From: an uncultured Ruminococcus sp.
GTDB taxonomy: Bacteria > Bacillota > Clostridia > Oscillospirales > Ruminococcaceae
DNA: 46,487 nt
Direction of reading: 5' to 3'
Assembly: GCA_900540005.1 (NCBI GenBank)
Contig: UQEM01000003.1
Location: forward strand, 1-46,487
The notes under the pieces are model-generated. The model was not told the DNA's origin. It did not search any database and was given only the letters and a program-made list of their open reading frames with translations. The position numbers and the translations under genes are program-made. This document shows positions 24,253 to 32,974 of the stretch, in pieces; position 1 is the stretch's first letter, and each line of letters starts with the position of its first letter.

Positions 24253-26433
24253 TTAATCCTCCTGTTCCTCACTGTCAAGGACGAAATCTATTCGTCCGCT
24301 GTTTACGTCAACTGCCGAGCAGATAACCTTTACCTCCATGCCGAGGGTATAGGTGACTCCGCTGAATTTTTCTGTAAGAGAGACCGGTTCCGAATAGTCG
24401 TATTCTCCCTCCGGCAGAGTTCTGATGTGGATAAGCCCTTCTATAGTATTGGGAAGTTCCGCGTAGAATCCGAATTCGGTAACGCCCGAGATCCTTGCGG
24501 TAAAGCTCTCGCCGATGTGCGCCTTCATGTATTCCGCCATGTAGCAGTCATCGCACTCGCGCTCGATCGCGACCGCCCTCAGTTCTGCCGCTGAGGAGCG
24601 TTCTGCGGAATTTGCAGCAAATCCGCCGTAGCGCTTGTTGAGCCACTCGCTGCCGTAGCCTGCAAGGATATCGGTGATTATACGGTGTATCGCAAGGTCG
24701 GGATAGCGGCGGATCGGCGAAGTAAAATGCGCATAATCCTCAAGCACGAGACCAAAGTGTCCCAGCGGCTCGGTCGAATACTTCGCCTTTGCCATTGAGC
24801 GCAGAACCATGAGGTTCACCGCCTCGAACTTGTCCGTACCGCGCGCCTGTTCAAGTATCATACCTGCGTGAACAGGCTTGAATTCGTTGAACTGCGGACA
24901 CTCAAAGCCGAGTTTGGGCAGGACTTCATGCAGCCTCTCTACCTTTTCCTCGGGCGGAGCTTCGTGTATGCGGTACACGAACGGAACTTTCTTCTCCCTC
25001 GCAAGCTTGGCGGCGGCTTCGTTTGCAGTAAGCATGAATTCCTCTATGATACACTCAGCCTTGCCCCTTTCGCGGGGAAGAACGTCACAGCACACGCCGT
25101 TTTCATCAATGACGAGAATGCTCTCGGTCGTGTCGATCTCGGGCGCGTGGCGGCGCTTTTTCTTTTCGATGAGGATATCCGCAAGCTCGTTCATAAGCGC
25201 TATCTCATTGCGGACTCCGCTGTATTTTTCGGCGATCTCGGGAGTTTCCTCTCCCTTCAGGATCGCGTTTATCTCGGTGTACACGCCCTTTACTCTCGAA
25301 CGGATAACGCTCTTTGCAAAGCGGTACGAGAGCATTTCACCGCTCTTGTCAAGCTCCATGAACGCTGAAAGCGTAAGCCTGTCCTCGTTCGGATTGAGCG
25401 AACAGATACCGTTGGAAAGCTCCTTCGGCAGCATCGGGATAACCTTGTCGGCGTAATAAATGCTCGTTCCGCGCGACATAGCCTCCTTGTCGAGAGCGCT
25501 GTTGCCCCTTACATAGTGCGAAACATCGGCGATATGAACCCCGAGTTTCCAACCGTTGTCAGTCTTTTCAACAGACACCGCGTCATCGAGATCCTTCGAG
25601 CTTGCGCCGTCAATGGTAAAAATGGTCATTCCGCGCAGATCCTCGCGGTTGTTGAAGTTATACTCCTGTATGCCTCCCTCGGCGATCTTACGCGCCTCTT
25701 TGAGGACTTCCTCCGAAAATTCGGTCTGTACGCCGTGGAGAGCCACGATAGCCTCCGCGCATGAGGCAGCCTTGTCGGAGCTGCCGAAAACAGAAACTAT
25801 TCTGACCTTGTGCTCGGCATGACGGCGGCCGCGGTGAGTTATCTCCGCAAGCACCTTGTCGCCTGCCTCAAAGGGAACGCTCTGTGCCGCGTCAATGGAG
25901 AGGTGGCTGTTTGAAGCCGTATCGGGTACGAGATACGGGATATCCGAGTCATAGACGATATTTCCGGTAAGCTCCTGCGAGCCGAAACTGAGAATATCAA
26001 CGACTTCGCCCTCAGGCTCGTCCGTGCGCGACACTATCTCGGAGATCAGCACCCTGTCTCCGGGCATTGCACCGAGCATGAACTTTCCGGGAATGAAGTA
26101 TTCCGTACCGCTGTCGGACGTTGCAAAACCGAAAGTTCTGCTCAAACGCGAGACAGTTCCGGCAAACACGTTCATCCGCGAGCAAAGGGCAACATTCATG
26201 CCCTTTCTGACCATGACAACGCCCTCTGTGCGAAGCTGTGAAAAAGCCTCCGCGAAGTTCTCGCGTCCGCCCTTTTTGGTTCTGCACTTAGCCTCAAGCT
26301 GCGAGAGCTGCATGGTTTTCTTGTCATGCTTTTTCAGAAAAGTGACGATCTTGTTTTTATATGTTTCCACGCTGGATCCTGCGGGATCCTTTTTAACTGA
26401 TGATCTCTTTTTCTTTGACTTTCCTCCGGCCAT
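24253..26433 (-). CDS. rnr: Ribonuclease R
   Basis: 726 residues from the ATG at 26433 (AAAGGAG upstream). Lysine-rich N-terminus, then a helical winged segment (TFLKKHDKKTMQLSQLEAKC), cold-shock type OB domains (MNVFAGTVSRLSRTFGFATSD, and the TGNIVYDSDIPYLVPD region), the RNB catalytic domain with FTIDGASSKDLDDAVSVE (metal-binding Asp cluster, near residue 275) and HFTSPIRRYPDLAIHR, and a C-terminal S1 domain (ARISGVTEFGFYAELPNTIEGLIHI). It degrades structured RNA 3' to 5' and takes part in tmRNA-linked mRNA decay. It lies downstream of secG as in many Bacillota, but the usual downstream smpB is absent here and a lipoprotein gene takes its place. Confidence 0.96.
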   Translation of the reverse strand: MAGGKSKKKRSSVKKDPAGSSVETYKNKIVTFLKKHDKKTMQLSQLEAKCRTKKGGRENFAEAFSQLRTEGVVMVRKGMNVALCSRMNVFAGTVSRLSRTFGFATSDSGTEYFIPGKFMLGAMPGDRVLISEIVSRTDEPEGEVVDILSFGSQELTGNIVYDSDIPYLVPDTASNSHLSIDAAQSVPFEAGDKVLAEITHRGRRHAEHKVRIVSVFGSSDKAASCAEAIVALHGVQTEFSEEVLKEARKIAEGGIQEYNFNNREDLRGMTIFTIDGASSKDLDDAVSVEKTDNGWKLGVHIADVSHYVRGNSALDKEAMSRGTSIYYADKVIPMLPKELSNGICSLNPNEDRLTLSAFMELDKSGEMLSYRFAKSVIRSRVKGVYTEINAILKGEETPEIAEKYSGVRNEIALMNELADILIEKKKRRHAPEIDTTESILVIDENGVCCDVLPRERGKAECIIEEFMLTANEAAAKLAREKKVPFVYRIHEAPPEEKVERLHEVLPKLGFECPQFNEFKPVHAGMILEQARGTDKFEAVNLMVLRSMAKAKYSTEPLGHFGLVLEDYAHFTSPIRRYPDLAIHRIITDILAGYGSEWLNKRYGGFAANSAERSSAAELRAVAIERECDDCYMAEYMKAHIGESFTARISGVTEFGFYAELPNTIEGLIHIRTLPEGEYDYSEPVSLTEKFSGVTYTLGMEVKVICSAVDVNSGRIDFVLDSEEQED

Positions 26434-26499
26434 TTTTTCTCCTTTCTTCTGCATTGCACGGCGGGCTCAGCCGCAGGGAAATGCAGTATCCGTGTTATG

Positions 26500-26531
26500 A
26501 ACAAAAGCCCCATGACATAGTCACGGGGCTT
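26500..26531 (-). terminator. Hairpin between secG and rnr
   Basis: 11 bp stem (26505-26515 with 26521-26531, one G-U) followed on the minus strand by TTGTTC, a weak U-tract. Probably a partial terminator that lowers rnr expression relative to secG. Confidence 0.6.
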
Positions 26532-26535
26532 GGGA

Positions 26536-26796
26536 TTACTTGTCTGTGAAAAGCGGTATGATGTTGACAACGAGCACAGCGATGAAGAGAATAATCGAAA
26601 GAGCTCTTGTAATCTTATTAAGTATTGCTTCCTTTGATCTGCCCTCGTGCTGACCGTAAAATGAATCCGTGCTTGCACCTGTAAGAGCCGCCGACATACT
26701 GTCCTGCGACTTCTGATCCTGAGAGAGACAAACGATAACAGTAACAACGCTCAGTACAAGTATCACGATTCCCATGATTATTTCCAGTAATGACAT
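26536..26796 (-). CDS. secG: Protein translocase subunit SecG
   Basis: 86 residues with two membrane segments (IIMGIVILVLSVVTVIVCL near the N-terminus and ALSIILFIAVLVVNIIPLF at the C-terminus) and a Gly/Ser-rich polar loop between them, the topology of SecG, the accessory subunit of the SecYEG protein-export channel. CGGAGG precedes the ATG. A promoter lies 62 bp upstream and the leader contains a small ACGG/CCGT hairpin (about 26825-26837). secG-rnr order is common in Bacillota. Confidence 0.92.
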   Translation of the reverse strand: MSLLEIIMGIVILVLSVVTVIVCLSQDQKSQDSMSAALTGASTDSFYGQHEGRSKEAILNKITRALSIILFIAVLVVNIIPLFTDK

Positions 26797-26858
26797 ATTA
26801 AATACCTCCGAGTGATTATGTTTGACGGTTTAGCCGTTATAATTCAATTAGCTTTAAT

Positions 26859-26887
26859 ATTATACCACGGATCTTGATAATTTGCAA
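26859..26887 (-). promoter_or_regulatory. secG promoter
   Basis: Minus-strand TTGCAA, 17-base spacer, TATAAT. Confidence 0.7.
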
Positions 26888-26961
26888 GTGGTTTGCCAAA
26901 AAAAGCAGAACAAATTTTTATGCGTTATTTGTGAGAATTGTACAATATTGCGCAGTTCTCA

Positions 26962-28779
26962 TTATTTAACAGTGGGAGTGTAGTCCGAAAGACGCGGGAA
27001 GTACTGCTGTGCGTAGGTCTGGTATTCCCTGCGGAACGTCTCGTCATTCTCCTTTACATCGTGCAGATACGCGTGGATATTCGTCTTTTCGTCGGTCTCG
27101 ATGATACAGCCTGCGATGTTGGAGCAGTGGTCGGATATTCTCTCAAGGTTCGTGAGGATATCCTGAAAGATGTATCCAAGCTCAACGGTACACTCGTCAT
27201 TCTGGAGACGGCGGATATGACGGTTTTTAAGCTCTGTGCTGAGTCCGTCAACCACTTCTTCAAGGGGTTCTATCTTGTGAGCCTCGGCGAGGTCGTTCAG
27301 AGTGTAAGTTTCAAACGCTTTATTTATGTTTTCCGTGATAGCGTCCGTTATGACGTTAAGCTCGTTGAGGCATTCCTGCGAGAAGTTTATGCCCTTTTCG
27401 TACATTTCCTGAGCCGATTCCACGAGATTTACAGCGTGGTCTGAGATACGCTCGAAGTTGCCCGTACAGTGCATCATCTTGGAAACCATTCGGCTGTCGT
27501 GTCCTGTTACGCTGCTCCTTGAAATTTTTACAAGATAACCGTTTATCTTATCCTCGTACTGGTCTATCAAGTCCTCGTGCTTGATAACAGACTTGGCTTT
27601 TTCCGGATCATACGCGGTAAGTATATTGAGTGCGGAAACTATTGTGTCCTTTGTAAGCTCAGCCATTTTTACCGTGGCATTGCGGCAGGCTTCAACTGCT
27701 ACAGAGGGAGTCTTGAGAAGTCTCTCGTCAAGGCCGATGATCTTCTTATCGTCGTCCTCGTCATCGTCCTTGCCGTCGCGGATAATGATTTTTGAGAGAG
27801 CCACGAGCTGCTTGGTGAACGGCAGGAATATTACCGTTATAGCAACGTTGAAAATAGTGTGCATTACGGCGATCCCGACATAGCCTACGGTAGAGTTCAT
27901 TATCTCTGACAATCCCGTAAACTTTTCAAGGATAAAGACTACCGGCAGGATAACGAGTGTTCCTATCGCATTTATGAGGATATGGAAGCATGAAACGCGC
28001 TTTGCGTTCTTGCTTACACCGAATGCTGCAATAAGAGAAGTTACGCAGGTACCGATGTTGCAGCCCATGACTATCGGGAAAGCCATGCTCCATGTAAGAG
28101 TATCAAGCTGTGAGAATGTCATGAGTATACCGATAGAGCCGGCAGAGCTTTGAATGATCCCCGTAAAAGCTGCTCCGACAAGTACGCCGAGCACAGGATT
28201 TTCAAAAGCGGTAAGCATACTCTTGAACTGCTCTGATTCCTTGAGCGGTTCAACGGAGGAGGACATGAGCGCCATACCGGTCATGAGAACCGAAAATCCC
28301 ACGAGAATGCGTCCGATATCCTTTCTTTTGTTCTTCTTGGACATCATTATCATGATGATTCCGATGAGGGCAAGAAGCGGAGAAAAAGCATCGGGATTCA
28401 GCATTTTGAGAATGAAGCTCATCACGCCGCCGACTCCTGTGTCCTTTACGTCGCCGAGACAGAGTATCCATGCGGTGAATGTCGTACCAATGTTCGAGCC
28501 GAAACAGACTCCGATAGTCTGTTCAAGCGTCATAATGCCCGAGTTTACAAAGCCGACCATCATTACCGTTACTGCGGAAGATGACTGGACTGCAATGGTC
28601 ACGCCCATTCCGAACAGAATAGCCTTGAATATGTTTGAAGTCATTTTCTGGAGAGCTATCTCCAGTTTGCCGCCCGTGAGTTTTTCAAGTCCTGTGGACA
28701 TTACGTTCATTCCGTAAAGGAAGAATGCGAGTCCGCCCAGAAGGGTGAAGATGTTGAAAATCGAAAACTTTTCGTCCAT
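26962..28779 (-). CDS. Na/Pi cotransporter family protein with PhoU-like domain
   Basis: 605 residues. The first about 330 are membrane-embedded with the inverted duplication typical of the NptA/PNaS family: AVQSSSAVTVMMVGF (Gln65-Ser68) and GIIQSSAGSIGILM (Gln210-Ser212), each followed by GxxIGTxxT-like sequence (GSNIGTTFTAW, GCNIGTCVTSL). A charged linker (DGKDDDEDDDKK) leads to a C-terminal helical PhoU-like domain (about 385-595) with paired FERISDHAVNLVE and LERISDHCSNIAG motifs. It is expected to carry phosphate with sodium; the PhoU part is likely to regulate. Single gene with its own promoter; I see no strong terminator downstream. Confidence 0.94.
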   Translation of the reverse strand: MDEKFSIFNIFTLLGGLAFFLYGMNVMSTGLEKLTGGKLEIALQKMTSNIFKAILFGMGVTIAVQSSSAVTVMMVGFVNSGIMTLEQTIGVCFGSNIGTTFTAWILCLGDVKDTGVGGVMSFILKMLNPDAFSPLLALIGIIMIMMSKKNKRKDIGRILVGFSVLMTGMALMSSSVEPLKESEQFKSMLTAFENPVLGVLVGAAFTGIIQSSAGSIGILMTFSQLDTLTWSMAFPIVMGCNIGTCVTSLIAAFGVSKNAKRVSCFHILINAIGTLVILPVVFILEKFTGLSEIMNSTVGYVGIAVMHTIFNVAITVIFLPFTKQLVALSKIIIRDGKDDDEDDDKKIIGLDERLLKTPSVAVEACRNATVKMAELTKDTIVSALNILTAYDPEKAKSVIKHEDLIDQYEDKINGYLVKISRSSVTGHDSRMVSKMMHCTGNFERISDHAVNLVESAQEMYEKGINFSQECLNELNVITDAITENINKAFETYTLNDLAEAHKIEPLEEVVDGLSTELKNRHIRRLQNDECTVELGYIFQDILTNLERISDHCSNIAGCIIETDEKTNIHAYLHDVKENDETFRREYQTYAQQYFPRLSDYTPTVK

Positions 28780-28815
28780 GATATGTTGCTCCTATAACTT
28801 AAAGATACACTTTAT

Positions 28816-28843
28816 ATTATAGGTGAAATCCGCATATAGTCAA
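28816..28843 (-). promoter_or_regulatory. Promoter of the Na/Pi transporter gene
   Basis: Minus-strand TTGACT, 16-base spacer, TATAAT. Confidence 0.65.
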
Positions 28844-28915
28844 TAGGATTTGCTTAGATTTAACCTGAATTTAACATTACAGCAAAAGCGTCCGCGGTTG
28901 GCTTGGAACTTGTTC

Positions 28916-30739
28916 TTACATTGACCGGATAAGCTCCCAAAGCTCCTGCGCCACATCGGCATTCACTCCTGCCACTGAAGCAAGCTGTTCGGGGGTAGCC
29001 TCGCGCAGTTTTTCCTTGGTCTTGTAGGCTATCATAAGCTTGGCGGCTTTCTTCTCGCCCACGCCCTTTACCGTAGTAAGCTCCGAGGCGTAGGTCTTTT
29101 TTTTGTGCTTTGAGTGCATATAGCTTACCGAATAGCGGTGGACTTCGTCCTGAATACGCGTAACGAGATTGAACGCCGCTTTCAGACCGTTTATCTGTAT
29201 CTCCTTGCCGCCTGTGGCAATTGCACGGGTGCGGTGCTTATTGTCCTTGACCATGCCGAAAAGCGGAATATTCAGCCCGAGTTCGCGGAGTATCGGCGCG
29301 ACAGCGTTAACGTGTCCCTTGCCGCCGTCAAGGAGTATCAGGTCGGGGATACGCGTGAAGTATTCGTCACCCTCGCCGCTGACGATATGCATAAGACGGC
29401 GGCGAAGGACTTCCTGCATACTGCCGTAGTCGTTCTGGTGCTCCTGCTGCTTGACCGAAAAGCGCTTGTACGCCTTTTTCAGCGGTCTGCCGTCCTCGAA
29501 AACCACCATGCCCGCAACCATCGACTCTGACGAGAGGTTCGAGATATCGTAGGCTTCAATGTACTTGGGCGGCTTTTCAAGTCCGAGACTCCTGCCAAGT
29601 TCCTCCAGCGCGATTATCTCCTTGCCCGTTCGGTCGTTTTTCAGCGCGGCATACTCGGCGCTGTTATTCTTTGCAAGCCGCAGCAGTTCCGCCTGTCTGC
29701 CCTTTTGCGGAACGTGGAGCGTTACCTTGTGCAGCGACTGCCTTTCGAGGAATTCACTTATCAGCTCCTCATCGGCAGGAATGCGCTCAATGATGATATT
29801 CCGCGGAATATCGCTCTTTCCGTAGTAAAACTGCGTCATAAACCGCGTGAGGATATCCTCGCCGCTGTCGGGGATATCAAACTCGTAGACTGCCTTGTCA
29901 TAGAGCCTGCCTGAACGGTACATGAGCACGGAAATATATATCCCGTCATAAAACTCAGCAGAGGCGATAATATCGGCAGTCTCAACGCCGTTGTTGATTA
30001 TCTTCTGCTTTTCGGACGCTTTCTTCATGGCGGCTATGCGGTCGCGGAGCATTGCCGCTTTCTCGAAATCAAGCGCCTCGGCAGCCGCGTTCATCTCGCT
30101 CTCCATTCGCTCGACAGACTCTGTACTGCCGTTCTTGATGAATTCGACCGCCTGTTTTATGGTCGCGTTGTAGTTTTTTTCGCTGATATATCCACGGCAC
30201 AGTCCCATGCAGGTCTTGATGTGATAATTCAGGCAGGGTCTGCCCTTGCCGAAATCCTGCGGGAACTTCTTGTGGCAGGTCGGGAGCATGAAAACACGGT
30301 TCGCCTCATAGACCGCCTGCTTAGGGACAAATCCGCTCATGTACGGACCGAGGTACTCTCCGGGTTTCTGGGTATTCTTTTCGGTAGTAAGCCGCGGAAA
30401 AGGCTCGTCCGAAATGCGTATATAATGGTAGCCCTTGTCGTCTTTCAGCAGGATATTGTACTTTGGCTTGTGCTGCTTGATAAGGCTGCATTCGAGCAGC
30501 AGCGCCTCGTACTCGGAGTCAACTACGATATAGTCGTAGTCGTACACGTTCGACACCATTGCCGCGACCTTCGGCGTGTGGTCGGGATTCTCACGGAAAT
30601 AGCTCGTGACGCGGTTTTTGAGATTCTTTGCCTTTCCTATATATATTATCTCGTGGCTCTTATTCTTCATCAGGTAAACTCCCGGGGCAGTAGTCAGCCT
30701 CGAAGTCTTGTCACGCAGATATGGAAGTCTTGGGTTCAT
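28916..30739 (-). CDS. uvrC: Excinuclease ABC subunit C
   Basis: 607 residues, the incision nuclease of nucleotide excision repair, acting with UvrA and UvrB. GIY-YIG domain at the N-terminus (APGVYLMKN, EIIYIGKAKNLKNRVTSYF), Cys-containing stretch CHKKF...RPCLNYHIKTCMGLCRGYI at about 155-185, UVR motif AAEALDFEKAAMLRDRI near 220, RNase H-like nuclease domain (EAYDISNLSSESMVAGMVVFEDG, LILLDGGKGHVNA), and C-terminal helix-hairpin-helix pair (LTTVKGVGEKKAAKLM, LASVAGVNADVAQELW). AAAGGAG precedes the ATG. It lies 107 bp downstream of a small lipoprotein gene on the same strand with no clear promoter in the gap, so the two are probably co-transcribed. Confidence 0.97.
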   Translation of the reverse strand: MNPRLPYLRDKTSRLTTAPGVYLMKNKSHEIIYIGKAKNLKNRVTSYFRENPDHTPKVAAMVSNVYDYDYIVVDSEYEALLLECSLIKQHKPKYNILLKDDKGYHYIRISDEPFPRLTTEKNTQKPGEYLGPYMSGFVPKQAVYEANRVFMLPTCHKKFPQDFGKGRPCLNYHIKTCMGLCRGYISEKNYNATIKQAVEFIKNGSTESVERMESEMNAAAEALDFEKAAMLRDRIAAMKKASEKQKIINNGVETADIIASAEFYDGIYISVLMYRSGRLYDKAVYEFDIPDSGEDILTRFMTQFYYGKSDIPRNIIIERIPADEELISEFLERQSLHKVTLHVPQKGRQAELLRLAKNNSAEYAALKNDRTGKEIIALEELGRSLGLEKPPKYIEAYDISNLSSESMVAGMVVFEDGRPLKKAYKRFSVKQQEHQNDYGSMQEVLRRRLMHIVSGEGDEYFTRIPDLILLDGGKGHVNAVAPILRELGLNIPLFGMVKDNKHRTRAIATGGKEIQINGLKAAFNLVTRIQDEVHRYSVSYMHSKHKKKTYASELTTVKGVGEKKAAKLMIAYKTKEKLREATPEQLASVAGVNADVAQELWELIRSM

Positions 30740-30846
30740 TTTTGCTCCTTTCGGGTGATAACGCGGGCGGACTGCCGCATGGCAGGCATTTTTACGCAGT
30801 ATTCAGCAGAATTTGCCGTAAATCTGCATATATGCCGTGGAACGGG

Positions 30847-31329
30847 TCATTGCCTGTCGAAGTAGCTTTTGCCTGCGGTCGGACGAAAATATGTACGGAT
30901 ATAGCCGTCTGTCGAGAGAATGACGAACTCATTTGTGCCCTCAAGGTAATAAACGCCGTCACCGTCCTCAGCCTCGTATTTGAAAAGCGAATCGGAGTCG
31001 TTGATAACATCGCTCGCGCCCTTTTCGTAGTCGGCGGCGGTTTCATAGCCGAAGCTCTCATCAAACTCGCTGCCGTGCTTTTGAAAGTGCTGCATGAGCT
31101 GATTTTCCGTGCGGAAGTGATACTCAACGTAAGGATCGTCAGCAGACGAAGTTTCAGCCGCAGTATTTGTCTCGTCGGCAGAATACGCCGATGTCTCGTT
31201 ATATGCACCTGTGCTGACATCGGTCTGCGAGGAGCCGTCCGCGAGATATGTCTCAATATCGCAGCCGACAAAAATGCACGAAACCACTGCCGCAAGTGTC
31301 AGCAGTATAGTTGAAAGGTATCTTTTCAT
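30847..31329 (-). CDS. Small lipoprotein with toxin-nuclease-like C-terminal domain
   Basis: 160 residues from the ATG at 31329 (AAGGAGG upstream). The leader MKRYLSTILLTLAAVV ends in two possible lipidation cysteines, Cys18 (VVSC) and Cys23 (FVGC). A Ser/Thr/Asp/Ala-rich linker (30-65) joins a compact domain (69-160): HFQKHGSEF at 81-89, GYETAADYEKGASDVIN at 94-110, DGVYYLEGTNEFVILSTDG at 124-142, then YIRTYFRP at 143-150. I associate this motif order with C-terminal domains of polymorphic or phage-encoded toxins of the Barnase/EndoU/ColicinE5/RelE-like nuclease class, where the His pair, TNEF and RTYF residues are conserved. Here it stands alone on a lipoprotein. No immunity gene is adjacent; uvrC follows. 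Nuclease activity is inference. Confidence 0.78.
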   Translation of the reverse strand: MKRYLSTILLTLAAVVSCIFVGCDIETYLADGSSQTDVSTGAYNETSAYSADETNTAAETSSADDPYVEYHFRTENQLMQHFQKHGSEFDESFGYETAADYEKGASDVINDSDSLFKYEAEDGDGVYYLEGTNEFVILSTDGYIRTYFRPTAGKSYFDRQ

Positions 31330-31388
31330 ATTATCCTCCTTAACGCACAAAGTCCTCCTTACGGCTTTGCGCTGTTGCCTTATGTTAT

Positions 31389-31417
31389 ATTATAACGCAT
31401 TTTCAGCCCATATGCAA
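31389..31417 (-). promoter_or_regulatory. Promoter of the toxin-like lipoprotein/uvrC unit
   Basis: Minus-strand TTGCAT, 17-base spacer, TATAAT. The leader downstream forms a CGCAAAG/CTTTG(T)GCG hairpin whose loop carries a second AAGGAGG (about 31340-31371). Confidence 0.65.
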
Positions 31418-31440
31418 GCCGCTCCGATCATCTGCGGACA

Positions 31441-31478
31441 TAAAAGCAAGGGTACCTGCAAACCTGCGGATACCCTTG
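31441..31478 (-). terminator. cysS terminator, end of the surface-glycan operon
   Basis: Stem CAAGGGTA (31447-31454) with TACCCTTG (31471-31478) plus inner CCTGC/GCAGG pairing, followed on the minus strand by CTTTTA. Confidence 0.7.
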
Positions 31479-31533
31479 AAATTATTATTTCCTGTATTCA
31501 GCGGATAAGCGCTGCTCCCGCCGATACAAATTC

Positions 31534-32952
31534 TTACAGCTTATTTATTTCTGTTCCCTGACGGGTCTCCTTTACCTCGTAGCCGAGTTCCGCGATCCTG
31601 CCGCGAAGTTCGTCTGCGAGTGCGAAATTCTTGTCCTTTCGTGCCGCCTTGCGCTGCTCGACAAGTTCGAGGACTTCTGACGGGATATCGCTCGAAGCCG
31701 AGGCTGCCTGCTCCGCAAGTTCCTTTGCGTTCGCTGTGAGATCAAGACCGAGAACCTTATCAAACTCGTCAATGAGCGCGAGCTTTGTGGCAGCATTTGT
31801 CTTGGATTTGAGCACATCGTAAACAGCTGTTACCGCAAGCGAAGTATTAAGGTCGTTGTCGAGAGCGTCCGTGAAGTTCTTTCTGAGACGTTCAAACTCC
31901 GCGCTGTCGATGTCACCGCCGTTTTCAGCAGTAAGCGGCGCGATCTTTTCAACAAGCTTGTTATAAGATGTGCGCGCGTTGTCGAGATTCTCCCATGAGA
32001 ACACCAGCGACTTTCTGTAATGCGAAAGCAGGCAGAACCAACGGTAAATTACCGGCTTATAGCCCTTTTCCTCAAGCAGCGAGACTGTGAGGAACTCTCC
32101 CTTTGACTTGCTCATCTTGCCGCTGTTGGTGTTCAGGTGGAGCACATGGAACCAGTAATTGCACCACTTGTGTCCGAGATAAGCCTCGGACTGCGCGATC
32201 TCATTGGTGTGGTGCGGAAAGGCGTTGTCGATCCCGCCGCAGTGGATATCGAGATATTCGCCGAGGTTCTTCATGCTTATGCAGGAGCACTCAATGTGCC
32301 AGCCGGGATATCCCACGCCCCACGGGCTGTCCCATTTGAGTTCCTGATCGTCAAACTTTGACTTGGTGAACCACAGAACGAAGTCAGCCTTATTGCGCTT
32401 GTTTTCGTCCTCCTCAACGCCCTCGCGGACTCCGACAGCGAGATCTTCCTCCTTGAAATCGTTGAAAACATAGTACTTTTCAAGCTTTGACGTGTCAAAG
32501 TAGATGTTTCCGCCTGCCTCATAGGCATAGCCCTTATCCATGAGAGTCTCTATCACGCGGATAAACTCGTCAATATAAGTCGTCGCAGGAACTACAACAT
32601 CGGGGGTCTTTATATTGAGCTTTGCACAGTCGGCGAAAAATGCGTCCGTGTAGAACTTTGCTATCTCCATGACAGTCTTGTGCTCGCGCTTTGCGCCCTT
32701 CAGCATCTTGTCGTCGCCCGTATCGCCGTCGCTTGTGAGGTGTCCGACATCGGTGATGTTCATTACGCGCTTAACGTCATAGCCCGTGAAGCGCAGATAC
32801 TTCTCAAGAACGTCCTCCATGATATAGCTGCGCAGATTGCCGATATGCGCGTAGTGGTAAACGGTAGGGCCGCAGGTATACATACTTACCTTTCCCGCCT
32901 CGTGGGGAACAAACTCCTCCTTTTTATGCGATAACGAATTGTAAAGCTGCAT
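31534..32952 (-). CDS. cysS: Cysteinyl-tRNA synthetase
   Basis: 472 residues from the ATG at 32952, which gives the family-typical MQLYNSLSHKKEEF start; an upstream in-frame extension lacks a ribosome site. Class I enzyme: zinc ligand Cys27 in MYTCGPTVY, HIGH-type HYAHIGN at 33-39, WHIECSCISM and a FPHHTNE zinc motif, and KMSKS within NSGKMSKSKGEF. Anticodon-binding helices at the C-terminus (VEQRKAARKDKNFALADELR). It charges tRNA-Cys. It is the last gene of the long minus-strand operon, 22 bp after a small unknown gene and close to cysE, matching the common cysE-cysS neighbourhood of Bacillota. No T-box leader is visible. Confidence 0.96.
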   Translation of the reverse strand: MQLYNSLSHKKEEFVPHEAGKVSMYTCGPTVYHYAHIGNLRSYIMEDVLEKYLRFTGYDVKRVMNITDVGHLTSDGDTGDDKMLKGAKREHKTVMEIAKFYTDAFFADCAKLNIKTPDVVVPATTYIDEFIRVIETLMDKGYAYEAGGNIYFDTSKLEKYYVFNDFKEEDLAVGVREGVEEDENKRNKADFVLWFTKSKFDDQELKWDSPWGVGYPGWHIECSCISMKNLGEYLDIHCGGIDNAFPHHTNEIAQSEAYLGHKWCNYWFHVLHLNTNSGKMSKSKGEFLTVSLLEEKGYKPVIYRWFCLLSHYRKSLVFSWENLDNARTSYNKLVEKIAPLTAENGGDIDSAEFERLRKNFTDALDNDLNTSLAVTAVYDVLKSKTNAATKLALIDEFDKVLGLDLTANAKELAEQAASASSDIPSEVLELVEQRKAARKDKNFALADELRGRIAELGYEVKETRQGTEINKL

Positions 32953-32974
32953 AATATTTCTTCCTTTCGTATTT

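Noticed and set aside
26925..26961. Terminator after the Na/Pi transporter gene
   Set aside because: A weak hairpin with mismatches is present, but no U-tract follows on the minus strand.
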